NCBI GenBank assembly: GCA_937926105.1
Contig: CALANS010000168.1
Coordinates: 1 to 8,187, forward strand
From: an uncultured Actinomycetes bacterium
Lineage (GTDB): Bacteria; Actinomycetota; Actinomycetes; Mycobacteriales; Nakamurellaceae
Reading direction: 5' to 3'
DNA length: 8,187 nucleotides
Shown: positions 1 through 5,608 of the stretch, piece after piece
How the letters are laid out: each line of letters begins with the position of its first letter
Numbering within the stretch: the stretch's first letter is position 1
The notes under the pieces: generated by a model
Database searches by the model: none
Told to the model about the DNA's origin: nothing
Seen by the model: only the letters and a program-made list of their open reading frames with translations
Made by a program: the position numbers and the translations under genes

Positions 1-75
1 GCAGAACAGATTCTTGGCATTCCAGGTGCTCTCGCCGTGGCGGAGCAGGATCAAAGTAGAAGTCACGACGCCCAT
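1..75 (-). CDS. gpm1: 2,3-bisphosphoglycerate-dependent phosphoglycerate mutase, N-terminal fragment
   Basis: This glycolytic and gluconeogenic enzyme interconverts 3-phosphoglycerate and 2-phosphoglycerate in the cytoplasm through a phosphohistidine intermediate. Only the first 25 codons lie in the window; the gene continues past base 1. The minus-strand reading contains LILLRHGESTWN, the signature of the dPGM branch of the histidine phosphatase superfamily. His13 in this numbering is the phospho-accepting histidine. The ATG at 75 is taken as the start, although the GTG three codons later (66) would give a start closer to the motif, as in many relatives; neither has a strong ribosome binding site. 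In M. tuberculosis gpm1 (Rv0489) sits just beyond mshA-Rv0487-Rv0488, so this fragment, together with the mshA/ybjN end at the other edge, shows that both edges of the window are conserved core chromosome. Confidence 0.9.
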   Translation of the reverse strand, partial: MGVVTSTLILLRHGESTWNAKNLFC

Positions 76-212
76 TCTGCCGCACCGCGGGGATGACGCT
101 TTTCGCGCGGGCTCTGCGATCCCGTGTGCACGGGCCCGACACTGCTGCTCGGCCGGCTCCGAGGCGCGGAATCAGTCGATGGTGCCAGCGCTGCTCTGCG
201 GCGCGCGAACCC
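76..212. promoter_or_regulatory. gpm1 upstream spacer with a short inverted repeat
   Basis: This 137-bp spacer separates the end of the accessory operon from gpm1 on the same strand. It contains CCCGTGTGCACGGG at 121-134, with 6-bp arms around a 2-bp centre (or a 5-bp stem with a 4-base loop if folded as RNA). No run of T follows it on the minus strand, so it is not a convincing intrinsic terminator; an operator or processing hairpin is equally possible. I see no clear -10/-35 pair and no open frame worth calling. A gpm1 promoter is expected here only because the operon upstream appears functionally unrelated. Confidence 0.35.
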
Positions 213-830
213 TCAGCCCGCCGGCGGTTCGATGGCTCCGGAGCAGACTGCGCCGAATTCGCTCAGCTGCACCTGCGCGACGTCGTCACCGAGCCGTAGC
301 GTCGCGGTCCGGGTGACGGCGTCTTCGGCCCCTTCGGCGGCCGAATCCGACTCACCTGCGACAGCCCCGCCCAGGTCGCCGTCGTCGCGGACTTCCAGCG
401 CCCACTGCCCGGATTGCAGGATGTCCAGGACGGTGTCGCAATCGGCATCCGCCTCGAACGTGATGCGATCGTCGAGCACCTCCGTGCGCAGGTGCACCAG
501 GCCGTAGAGCCCCGGCATCATCGCGAGAGCGGCTTCGGCCCCGGACTCCACGGCAGGTGCCGGCGGTCGCGCGGGCGGCGGCAGGACGGGCGCGGCACCG
601 GCCGGCCCGCCGGTCGCATTCCCCGTCGCCGGGCCGGCCGCATCGCCGGGCTCGGTCCCCGTTCCGGCAGCCGGCGCGTCACCGGGCGCACTCGTCGGAC
701 CCCCCATGTCGGTTGCGCCACCGCCGGCGGTGCAGGCAGAAAAAGCAAGGCAGGCAACCGCTACCAGCGCAAAGACGCCTGGCGCAGCCTTCCCGGACGA
801 AGCGCGCTCCCCCGTCGTCGTCACACCCAT
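213..830 (-). CDS. Putative lipoprotein, last gene of the operon (205 aa)
   Basis: A probable exported lipoprotein of unknown function. The N-terminus has Lys14, a hydrophobic run (about 19-32) and LAFSAC ending at Cys33. The Phe at -3 makes this a slightly atypical lipobox, and Cys27 (AVAC) is a weaker alternative. Residues 34-95 are a low-complexity Ala/Gly/Pro/Thr linker, typical of a tether across the actinobacterial cell wall. Residues 98-205 look folded and hold just two cysteines, Cys131 (in DADCDTV) and Cys196 (in AVCSG), which could form a disulfide. Its ATG shares one base with the stop of the 732-aa gene (TGATG), and GAGAGGGG precedes the ATG by three bases, so it is probably translationally coupled to that gene. 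I do not recognise the family. The shared linker-plus-two-cysteine plan with the first gene of the operon is a likeness of design, not evident sequence homology. Confidence 0.8.
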   Translation of the reverse strand: MGVTTTGERASSGKAAPGVFALVAVACLAFSACTAGGGATDMGGPTSAPGDAPAAGTGTEPGDAAGPATGNATGGPAGAAPVLPPPARPPAPAVESGAEAALAMMPGLYGLVHLRTEVLDDRITFEADADCDTVLDILQSGQWALEVRDDGDLGGAVAGESDSAAEGAEDAVTRTATLRLGDDVAQVQLSEFGAVCSGAIEPPAG

Positions 831-3028
831 CAGCCCCTCTCGGTTCTGTCGAAGCGCTGGTCGGCCCAGTACGACGACCCGCCGCAGCGGTCATCGGTCG
901 TGCGGCTGACCACGTCGAAGCGTTCGCTGCCGGCGGCCCAGCTCATCGTCGAGGCGCCGCCCAGCTGGCGGGCAACCTCCTGACCCTCCAGCGTCCAGGT
1001 GCCGGTGCCGACCACCACCGCCTTGCCCTGCATGCTGTCGTACATGTCGCGGACCACAGTCGGGTTCAATATCCGCTCCACCTCGCCAACATCCAGCTCG
1101 ACCTCAATCCCTACGCCATCGGCGACGTGAAAACGCTGGGGCTGCGCGGTTTTCGCCAATTCGAAGCGGATCGGGACGTCGGCCTGTCCGCTGCCGGAGA
1201 TCTGCGGGGCGGAGCCGGTGTGCCGGATTGACACGTCTCCGCCGGAACCTGCTGTGCCTTGCCACGGCCCGAGAGGTCCGGTGCAGGAGTAGAGGTCCGC
1301 CCGGAAATCGATGGAAATCGACACGAACGACGAGGCGGCATTCATGTCGCCGATCATCACGAACGGCATCTGGCCGTGATACGTCACGGGAATGTGAATC
1401 GCCATGGTGGGCAGCGCGCCCCGTTTGACCAGGTTCATCAGCAGCGCGTACAGCGCCTTCAGGGCGGCTCCGCCGAGCCCACCCGAGGTGGCGATGTCCA
1501 CGAGATCCGAAAGCTTCCAAGGGAAGTCGTCCTTGTCCAGGCCGGCGTAAACGGTCGCGTTCACGGTCAGCTCGGGCTGCGTCTCGCCGTCATCGGGTGG
1601 AGAGAGTTCCGTTCGCGGGTACACCGACACGGTCGAGACCCCGTCCGGGCCGGTGACATCCCCCTTGGCGAACTTGTCGCGGCTGTCGCTGAACGCCTGG
1701 AACGCCTGCGGCGCTTTCGACATGCGCCAATTGACGGTGTAGCCCTCGAGCTTCCCGTCGGGTGGCACGTCGATGCCGATCAGGCTCCAGCACGCCAGGT
1801 GTCTTTTCGCGAGCGCGGACGAGAATGACGCCGTCGCAGTCACTGTCACGTCCCCGCTGCGATCACCTGGCTTGTGCCGAAAGTGCGTCGCCGTCTTGTC
1901 CGCCTCGAGTTCCAATTTCGCGCCCAACAGCAAGAGAACCACGGAGATCGCGTCGGTGATCTTGTCGTACGCCTCGCCCCCGGCCTTGGTCCACTTCTTG
2001 CCGGACGTGCCCCCGTACCGTTCCGCCGCCGCCTCTGCCGCGTCCCGCGTCTCGCCTTTGACATACTCCTTCGCGCCGCCCTTGACTTCGGTGTCGGCGC
2101 GCGAGTCGGACGCGTCCTCCAGGGCTTCGCACCCCGATCCGCCTCCATTCCCGTGGAAGGCACCGGCCACAGCCCCCCGGAGCCCCCTGGACGCGGGCGT
2201 CACCGACACATCGGTGGCCAGTTCACCGCCTGCGTGGGCAAGCAGCATCACCGTCGTGATCGGATCGATGCCCGTTACCGCGGTCGGCGACGTCAGCCAA
2301 TCGCTGACGACACCCGGCAAAGCGCCAGGATCGCCCGCCAAGAGCCGCTGCTGCTCCGGTGTCGCGACCGTGGCGGGAACCAGCAGCTGACCCCGGATGC
2401 GGGCGAGCGCCCGGGCGGCAGCGCCGGCGCCGCGTACCTCGGCGATGTCGTCGGGACCCCGGTCGCCGTAGCTCTTGCCCCACGCCGCGAGTAGACCGAC
2501 CACGTCGCGTCCGTCAGGCACCTCTGCGGCGAACCCGACTACCTCGAGCAGTTCGGCCACCTGATCGGGCGTGTGCATAGTGCCGGCTCGAGCGGCATCG
2601 GTCAGCGTCGGCAGCAGCTCGACGAGCACAGGCGCGTCGGTGATGACGCCGCCCTCGGGCAGCGCCACGACCGGGCCGTCGACACTGACCAACGGCAGTC
2701 CGGCCCGGCGCAGGATCTCTCCCGTGGCCGACACGGCGGCGAGAGAGTCGTCGCCCCAGACGATCTCGGCCAGGTGCTCCGCCGCGGCGATGGGATCGTC
2801 CGGGACGCCCGCCGCGACGCTCTGCAGCGACGCCGCGGTAGGCACCAGAGAGGCCCAGTCGAACCCGGCCGTATCCGCCGCGGCCGGCTGACCGCCAGAC
2901 CGCGCGGGCGCGGGCTGGCCGCCGATCCGCGCGGTGGCATCCGGCGCCTGGCCCACCGTCGACGCCGTCATGGCCGCGATGGCAACGACGGCAAGGGCAG
3001 CCCGGATGCGGCGACGCGCTATCGGCAT
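830..3028 (-). CDS. Large exported protein with an Ig-like region (732 aa), unknown function
   Basis: A probable secreted or surface-associated protein. The start chosen is the ATG at 3028: GAGAGGA (3037-3043) lies eight bases before it, and the protein then opens with an Arg-rich n-region (ARRRIR) and a hydrophobic core ALAVVAIAAM, a good Sec signal with possible cleavage after ATA (residue 33). A longer reading from 3133 would overlap the gene before it and bury the signal. Regions: a low-complexity GGQPA-containing stretch (36-55); a mostly helical domain (57-285); a Gly/Ser/Asp-rich link with Cys300; a helical segment ending in VVLLLLGAKLE (363-373); an Ig-like beta region (about 392-495) with GDVTGPDGVSTVSV, the turn-strand pattern of invasin-type Ig repeats; then a further mixed and beta-rich C-terminal part. 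Cysteines are 300, 413, 582 and 715. There is no catalytic motif I recognise. It is coupled to the downstream lipoprotein gene by TGATG. Confidence 0.82.
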   Translation of the reverse strand: MPIARRRIRAALAVVAIAAMTASTVGQAPDATARIGGQPAPARSGGQPAAADTAGFDWASLVPTAASLQSVAAGVPDDPIAAAEHLAEIVWGDDSLAAVSATGEILRRAGLPLVSVDGPVVALPEGGVITDAPVLVELLPTLTDAARAGTMHTPDQVAELLEVVGFAAEVPDGRDVVGLLAAWGKSYGDRGPDDIAEVRGAGAAARALARIRGQLLVPATVATPEQQRLLAGDPGALPGVVSDWLTSPTAVTGIDPITTVMLLAHAGGELATDVSVTPASRGLRGAVAGAFHGNGGGSGCEALEDASDSRADTEVKGGAKEYVKGETRDAAEAAAERYGGTSGKKWTKAGGEAYDKITDAISVVLLLLGAKLELEADKTATHFRHKPGDRSGDVTVTATASFSSALAKRHLACWSLIGIDVPPDGKLEGYTVNWRMSKAPQAFQAFSDSRDKFAKGDVTGPDGVSTVSVYPRTELSPPDDGETQPELTVNATVYAGLDKDDFPWKLSDLVDIATSGGLGGAALKALYALLMNLVKRGALPTMAIHIPVTYHGQMPFVMIGDMNAASSFVSISIDFRADLYSCTGPLGPWQGTAGSGGDVSIRHTGSAPQISGSGQADVPIRFELAKTAQPQRFHVADGVGIEVELDVGEVERILNPTVVRDMYDSMQGKAVVVGTGTWTLEGQEVARQLGGASTMSWAAGSERFDVVSRTTDDRCGGSSYWADQRFDRTERG

Positions 3029-3089
3029 GGCGTAAGTCCTCTCACTGCATCCACACAGGTGTCGGTCTTCGGGGCTATCGGTATACCGG
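3029..3089 (-). promoter_or_regulatory. Intergenic site: RBS of the 732-aa gene and a 10-bp palindrome
   Basis: This 61-bp gap holds GAGAGGA on the minus strand (3037-3043), which fixes the start at 3028. It also holds the perfect palindrome CGGTATACCG at 3079-3088, one base beyond the stop codon of the preceding gene. The palindrome could be an operator or an internal promoter element, but it is short enough to be chance. No -10/-35 pair is convincing. Confidence 0.4.
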
Positions 3090-4124
3090 TCACCGCAACG
3101 CGGCGGTGACCTTGTCGGCCCAACTGTCGTCATGGACCACGCGCGCCACGAACATCGAGCGCGCCCACGCCACGATCGGCAGCGTCCGGGCGGCCAAGGT
3201 CCAGCGGCCGAGCTCGGCCGCGGACAGGTGGATCGCCTCGCGGCGGAAACTGAGCATGATCAGTGCATGGTTCAGCGCCTCCGTGTTGGTGGTCGAAAAG
3301 ATGTAGGTGGCACGGGCCTCGCCGTCGTCCGCCGATTCGACAGCAGTCGTGGTGCGGCCGGTGGCCAGCACAAACGGCATCGGCCCCTCCGGTTGCAGGC
3401 TGACCCCGTACCGCATCCCGCCCCGGGCCAGACCGGTGAGATGCGCCATCTCCTCCGCCCGCGACCCCGCTGAGAAGGCATCTACCAACGCGCCGCGGAA
3501 CGCACCCGCCTGCTCCGGCGCGATCGCCCATCCATTCGGCGCGGCAAGCCCGGACAGTCGTTCGTCCAGCCCCGCGAAGGCCGCTGCCATCGCGGCACTC
3601 TCATGTGCACGGCAGCGATCGACCACCGCCAGGAACTCGTCGGTACGCGGGCCCAGCCTGGATACCGTCACCGCCGAGTCCCCGCGCCGCTGGAATGTGA
3701 CCCGGTATCCGTCCCGCGTGGCCCCTGTAACGAGGCCGTAGGGCACTAGCTCCGGCACGCCGATCCGCGGCTCGACGGTGAACCCGTCCGCAAACACGTG
3801 AACACCCACGGGCGCGTCGTCCGGGGACCCCGGCGATTGAACGAAGGCGGAGATCTCCGGGGTCCCGGTCCACTGCAACAGGGCCGCGCGCCGTGCGCGT
3901 GCGCGCGCCTCGTCGAGTTCAGCGACGAACGCATCGAAGCGCGACCCGAGCCGGGTGACGGTGAGCCGCGGCGCATCGTGCATCGTGAGGTCGATGACGT
4001 GGCCACGGACCGCCACGCCATCCATCTCGACCCAGGAGAGGGTCCGTCCGGCCGCGTCGAGGCCGTGCGGTCCGACACCGACCGTGCCCGGAACACCGTC
4101 AATGTGGGCGGAGTACGTGGTCAT
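3090..4124 (-). CDS. Duplicated PH-like-module protein (344 aa), unknown function
   Basis: A predicted cytoplasmic protein with no signal peptide or membrane segment. It contains an internal duplication: TVTRLGSRFDAF at residues 55-66 and TVSRLGPRTDEFLA at 153-166. Each follows a short run of alternating hydrophobic residues (about 28-57 and 125-155) and is followed by a charged helix (66-82 and 163-180). Strands closing on one C-terminal helix resemble a bacterial PH-like domain; this is inferred from pattern, not a database match. Residues 205-344 form a third part with beta strands (238-276) and a helical end including NHALIMLSFRRE. It follows the zinc-ribbon gene by 54 bp, and the two reading frames are the same. 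The ATG at 4124 is the only ATG, GTG or TTG in frame after the upstream TGA, so the start is well fixed, though its ribosome binding site is weak. A role as a cytoplasmic scaffold or membrane-proximal partner of the zinc-ribbon protein is possible but speculative. Confidence 0.8.
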   Translation of the reverse strand: MTTYSAHIDGVPGTVGVGPHGLDAAGRTLSWVEMDGVAVRGHVIDLTMHDAPRLTVTRLGSRFDAFVAELDEARARARRAALLQWTGTPEISAFVQSPGSPDDAPVGVHVFADGFTVEPRIGVPELVPYGLVTGATRDGYRVTFQRRGDSAVTVSRLGPRTDEFLAVVDRCRAHESAAMAAAFAGLDERLSGLAAPNGWAIAPEQAGAFRGALVDAFSAGSRAEEMAHLTGLARGGMRYGVSLQPEGPMPFVLATGRTTTAVESADDGEARATYIFSTTNTEALNHALIMLSFRREAIHLSAAELGRWTLAARTLPIVAWARSMFVARVVHDDSWADKVTAALR

Positions 4125-4153
4125 CGACGGTCTCGCCGTCCGGCCCTCGTCAT
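4121..4153 (-). other. Mini-ORF 2 leading into the PH-like gene (10 codons)
   Basis: A possible translated spacer peptide, MTRAGRRDRR, on the minus strand. Its TGA overlaps the ATG of the 344-aa gene as ATGA, and its own ATG overlaps the stop of mini-ORF 1 in the same way. It has no ribosome binding site of its own, so it could only be read by reinitiation. It may be chance. Confidence 0.3.
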
Positions 4154-4182
4154 CGACGGCATGTCGCGCGATCCACGGTCAT
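4150..4182 (-). other. Mini-ORF 1 after the zinc-ribbon gene (10 codons, or 8 from an internal GTG)
   Basis: On the minus strand the zinc-ribbon gene ends GGAGGATGA. The embedded ATG opens a 10-codon frame, MTVDRATCRR, ending at a TGA that overlaps the next ATG. GGAGG (4183-4187) touches this ATG but lies six bases before the in-frame GTG at 4176, a good spacing for initiation of an 8-codon version. It would pass ribosomes from the zinc-ribbon gene towards mini-ORF 2 and the 344-aa gene. It is supported only by geometry. Confidence 0.3.
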
Positions 4183-4823
4183 CCTCCGGCGGGTGTGCCG
4201 CATTCCGGGCAGAACCTGGCACCGGGGGCCAGCTGGCTACCGCACTCCGTGCAGAACGTCATTGCGGCGAGCTGCCCACCGCACTGCGGACAGAACTTGC
4301 CACCATCGACCTGTGCCTGGCAGTGCGGACAAGCCACCCGAGCGCGGGTGGTGAGATTGAGGTCGGCGGTCCAGTCGGTCTGCCGCACCTTGTCCTGTAC
4401 CTGTTCGATCTGCGCGGCGGCTTGCGCCTTGGAGATCTCTTCGGCGATCGAGGGCGAACACACCAGGCATTGGCCGATCTCGTGGTTCCAGCACACCGGT
4501 TCGCACACCCAGTTGCCGCAACCGCGACATTGCCGGAACTGATCGCGCACGGACTCGATGGCCTCGGCCATCGCTTTGTCCTTCGCCTTCGAATTGGTGC
4601 CCCGGTCGTAGCTGAGCTGCATGGATGCGGAAGATAGCTGCTCCAGCTTCCCGCCGAACAACGAGCCGGCACTGCGCAGCAGGCCGCGGCCGCGCTCGGC
4701 AACATTGTTGCGATACGGCGATCGATAGCCGTTGCCACAGCGCTCGCAGACGAACTCGAATTGGTAGCCGTTCTCGTTGGACAGGTCCCGGATATTGTCG
4801 GTGAAACCGATGATCTCGCTCAT
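4179..4823 (-). CDS. Multi-zinc-ribbon cytoplasmic protein (214 aa)
   Basis: A predicted cytoplasmic metal-binding protein of unknown role, probably a scaffold or adaptor rather than an enzyme. It has 16 cysteines. CERC (26-29) is followed by a helical stretch (45-70) and a charged segment (78-97). A middle cluster has CRGC (99-102), Cys107, Cys111 and CLVC (119-122), with His114 nearby. An alpha-helical linker (124-150) leads to a C-terminal pair of classic short zinc ribbons, CPHC/CPQC (165-168/178-181) and CTEC/CPEC (191-194/205-208), of the zinc-ribbon or double-zinc-ribbon type common in bacterial regulatory proteins. Four zinc sites are possible. Its ATG shares a base with the stop of the upstream lipoprotein gene (TGATG), so translation is probably coupled. 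I recall similar N-terminal regions (ERCGNGYRS...FRQC..CG.WVC) in uncharacterised actinobacterial proteins, without known function. Confidence 0.85.
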   Translation of the reverse strand: MSEIIGFTDNIRDLSNENGYQFEFVCERCGNGYRSPYRNNVAERGRGLLRSAGSLFGGKLEQLSSASMQLSYDRGTNSKAKDKAMAEAIESVRDQFRQCRGCGNWVCEPVCWNHEIGQCLVCSPSIAEEISKAQAAAQIEQVQDKVRQTDWTADLNLTTRARVACPHCQAQVDGGKFCPQCGGQLAAMTFCTECGSQLAPGARFCPECGTPAGG

Positions 4824-5392
4824 CAGCCCGCCGACTCGCCGCCGCAGAGGTTCTCCGAGTAGGCCGTCAGCCCATTCATCGCGTCGGTTACCTCCGGAGA
4901 CCCGACGATCTCGATGACAGTGCTCTGAGGCTTACCCACGGCGCCGTCAATCGCCGTCCGCAGCACCGCGACGTGCGCCTCGATCTCGGCAGGCAAGGCG
5001 CCGGTGGCGGGGAACATCTCGTCCGCATCCTGCTGGGTGAGTGTCGTACCTTCCATCAACGGGCCGAGCAAAGCGAACCCCCAGCCCATCAACACATTCG
5101 CCACCTCCATGCAGCCGCCCTCGCCGAAGAGCGCATCAAAGTCCGCCATCGCGGTCTCGGGGTCGGTATCCGACTCCGTATCAGCGACCTCGGAGCCGGA
5201 GACTGCGTCATGGGCGGCCGTGTCACCGGCGGCATCGTCGGTAGCTGCGCTGCTCTTATTCTCGGCCGAGGATTCGCCGACGTCTTGCGCGCTACGTGTA
5301 ATCTGCGCGCCATCCTCCGCCGCCGACGAGCAGCCGGCCAGGACGAGAACGGACGCGCAGAGCAGCGCACCTATGGCAGGTGCCAATCGCAT
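4823..5392 (-). CDS. Putative lipoprotein, first gene of the operon (189 aa)
   Basis: A probable exported lipoprotein of unknown function. The signal peptide has Arg2 and a hydrophobic core, and ends in the canonical lipobox LAGC, with Cys21 the lipidated residue. Residues 22-80 are an acidic, Ser/Ala/Asp/Thr-rich linker. Residues 82-189 are a compact, largely helical domain with two cysteines, Cys94 and Cys183, near its two ends, well placed for a disulfide. AGGAG (5401-5405) lies eight bases before the ATG, the best ribosome binding site in the operon, which fits a promoter-proximal gene. It ends with TGATG into the zinc-ribbon gene. Pairing a lipoprotein directly with a cytoplasmic zinc-ribbon protein is unusual. 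It could instead be a substrate- or ligand-binding envelope protein, but no family was recognised. Confidence 0.85.
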   Translation of the reverse strand: MRLAPAIGALLCASVLVLAGCSSAAEDGAQITRSAQDVGESSAENKSSAATDDAAGDTAAHDAVSGSEVADTESDTDPETAMADFDALFGEGGCMEVANVLMGWGFALLGPLMEGTTLTQQDADEMFPATGALPAEIEAHVAVLRTAIDGAVGKPQSTVIEIVGSPEVTDAMNGLTAYSENLCGGESAG

Positions 5393-5604
5393 GAAGTGTG
5401 CTCCTGAGTTCGAGTGCCGGCCACGGGTACGCGGACACGGTTGTCCACGAGCGTAGAAACGCCCGTGTCAGCGGGTTTCCAGAATTGTTCGAGCAGTATG
5501 AAAAAACATCGCGATGATCGCCGTCGACATGGGGTTCTGCCGCGCTGGGCACCGGCCCGTTTCGCGGATACCATCGGCGTCAATATGGAAAGTCGACGTC
5601 TGCC
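5393..5604. promoter_or_regulatory. Divergent promoter region between operon and SARP-type regulator
   Basis: This 212-bp region must drive the operon leftwards and the regulator rightwards. On the minus strand, GGAAAC (5480-5475), 17 bases, then TCTACG (5457-5452) resembles an ECF sigma promoter and would start transcription about 50 bases before the lipoprotein gene. Just past it is the inverted repeat GGACA-cggt-TGTCC (5433-5446). A second palindrome, CATCGCGATG (5507-5516), follows six A residues (5501-5506). TTCGAG occurs twice (5409-5414 and 5488-5493), 79 bp apart, too far to be a classic SARP tandem repeat. For the regulator, TACCAT (about 5570) is a weak -10 candidate without a good -35. 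GGAAAG (5587-5592) is its possible ribosome binding site, with a long 12-base spacer. Promoter assignments are by eye only. Confidence 0.5.
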
Positions 5605-5608
5605 ATGA
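5498..5608 (+). other. Possible upstream ORF of the SARP-type gene (36 codons)
   Basis: A 36-codon frame begins MKKHRDDRRRHG and ends in a TGA that overlaps the ATG of the regulator as ATGA. It is strongly basic at its start. Only about half of its third codon positions are G or C, clearly lower than the flanking genes, and its ribosome binding site is poor. It is therefore probably not a conserved protein; at most it is a leader that couples translation to the regulator. Confidence 0.2.

Noticed and set aside
557..1231. 224-codon plus-strand open frame opposite the last two operon genes
   Set aside because: It lies wholly opposite two well-supported genes. Its product is Arg/Pro/Ala-rich with no domain, a usual mirror of high-GC coding DNA.
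1919..1951. Transmembrane helix in the 732-aa protein (VVLLLLGA)
   Set aside because: The hydrophobic run is about nine residues and is followed at once by charged residues, too short to cross a membrane.
3029..3133. Longer N-terminus for the 732-aa protein
   Set aside because: It would overlap the preceding gene by 44 bp and place an Arg/Cys-rich tail before a clear signal peptide. The start at 3028 has a good ribosome binding site.
3798..4637. 279-codon plus-strand open frame
   Set aside because: It runs antisense to the zinc-ribbon and PH-like genes, whose cysteine motifs and internal repeats are real signals. The plus-strand product shows none.
5409..5495. Classic SARP binding repeats (TCGAG heptamers)
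   Set aside because: Two TTCGAG words exist but are 79 bp apart. Known SARP sites are direct repeats about 11 or 22 bp apart.
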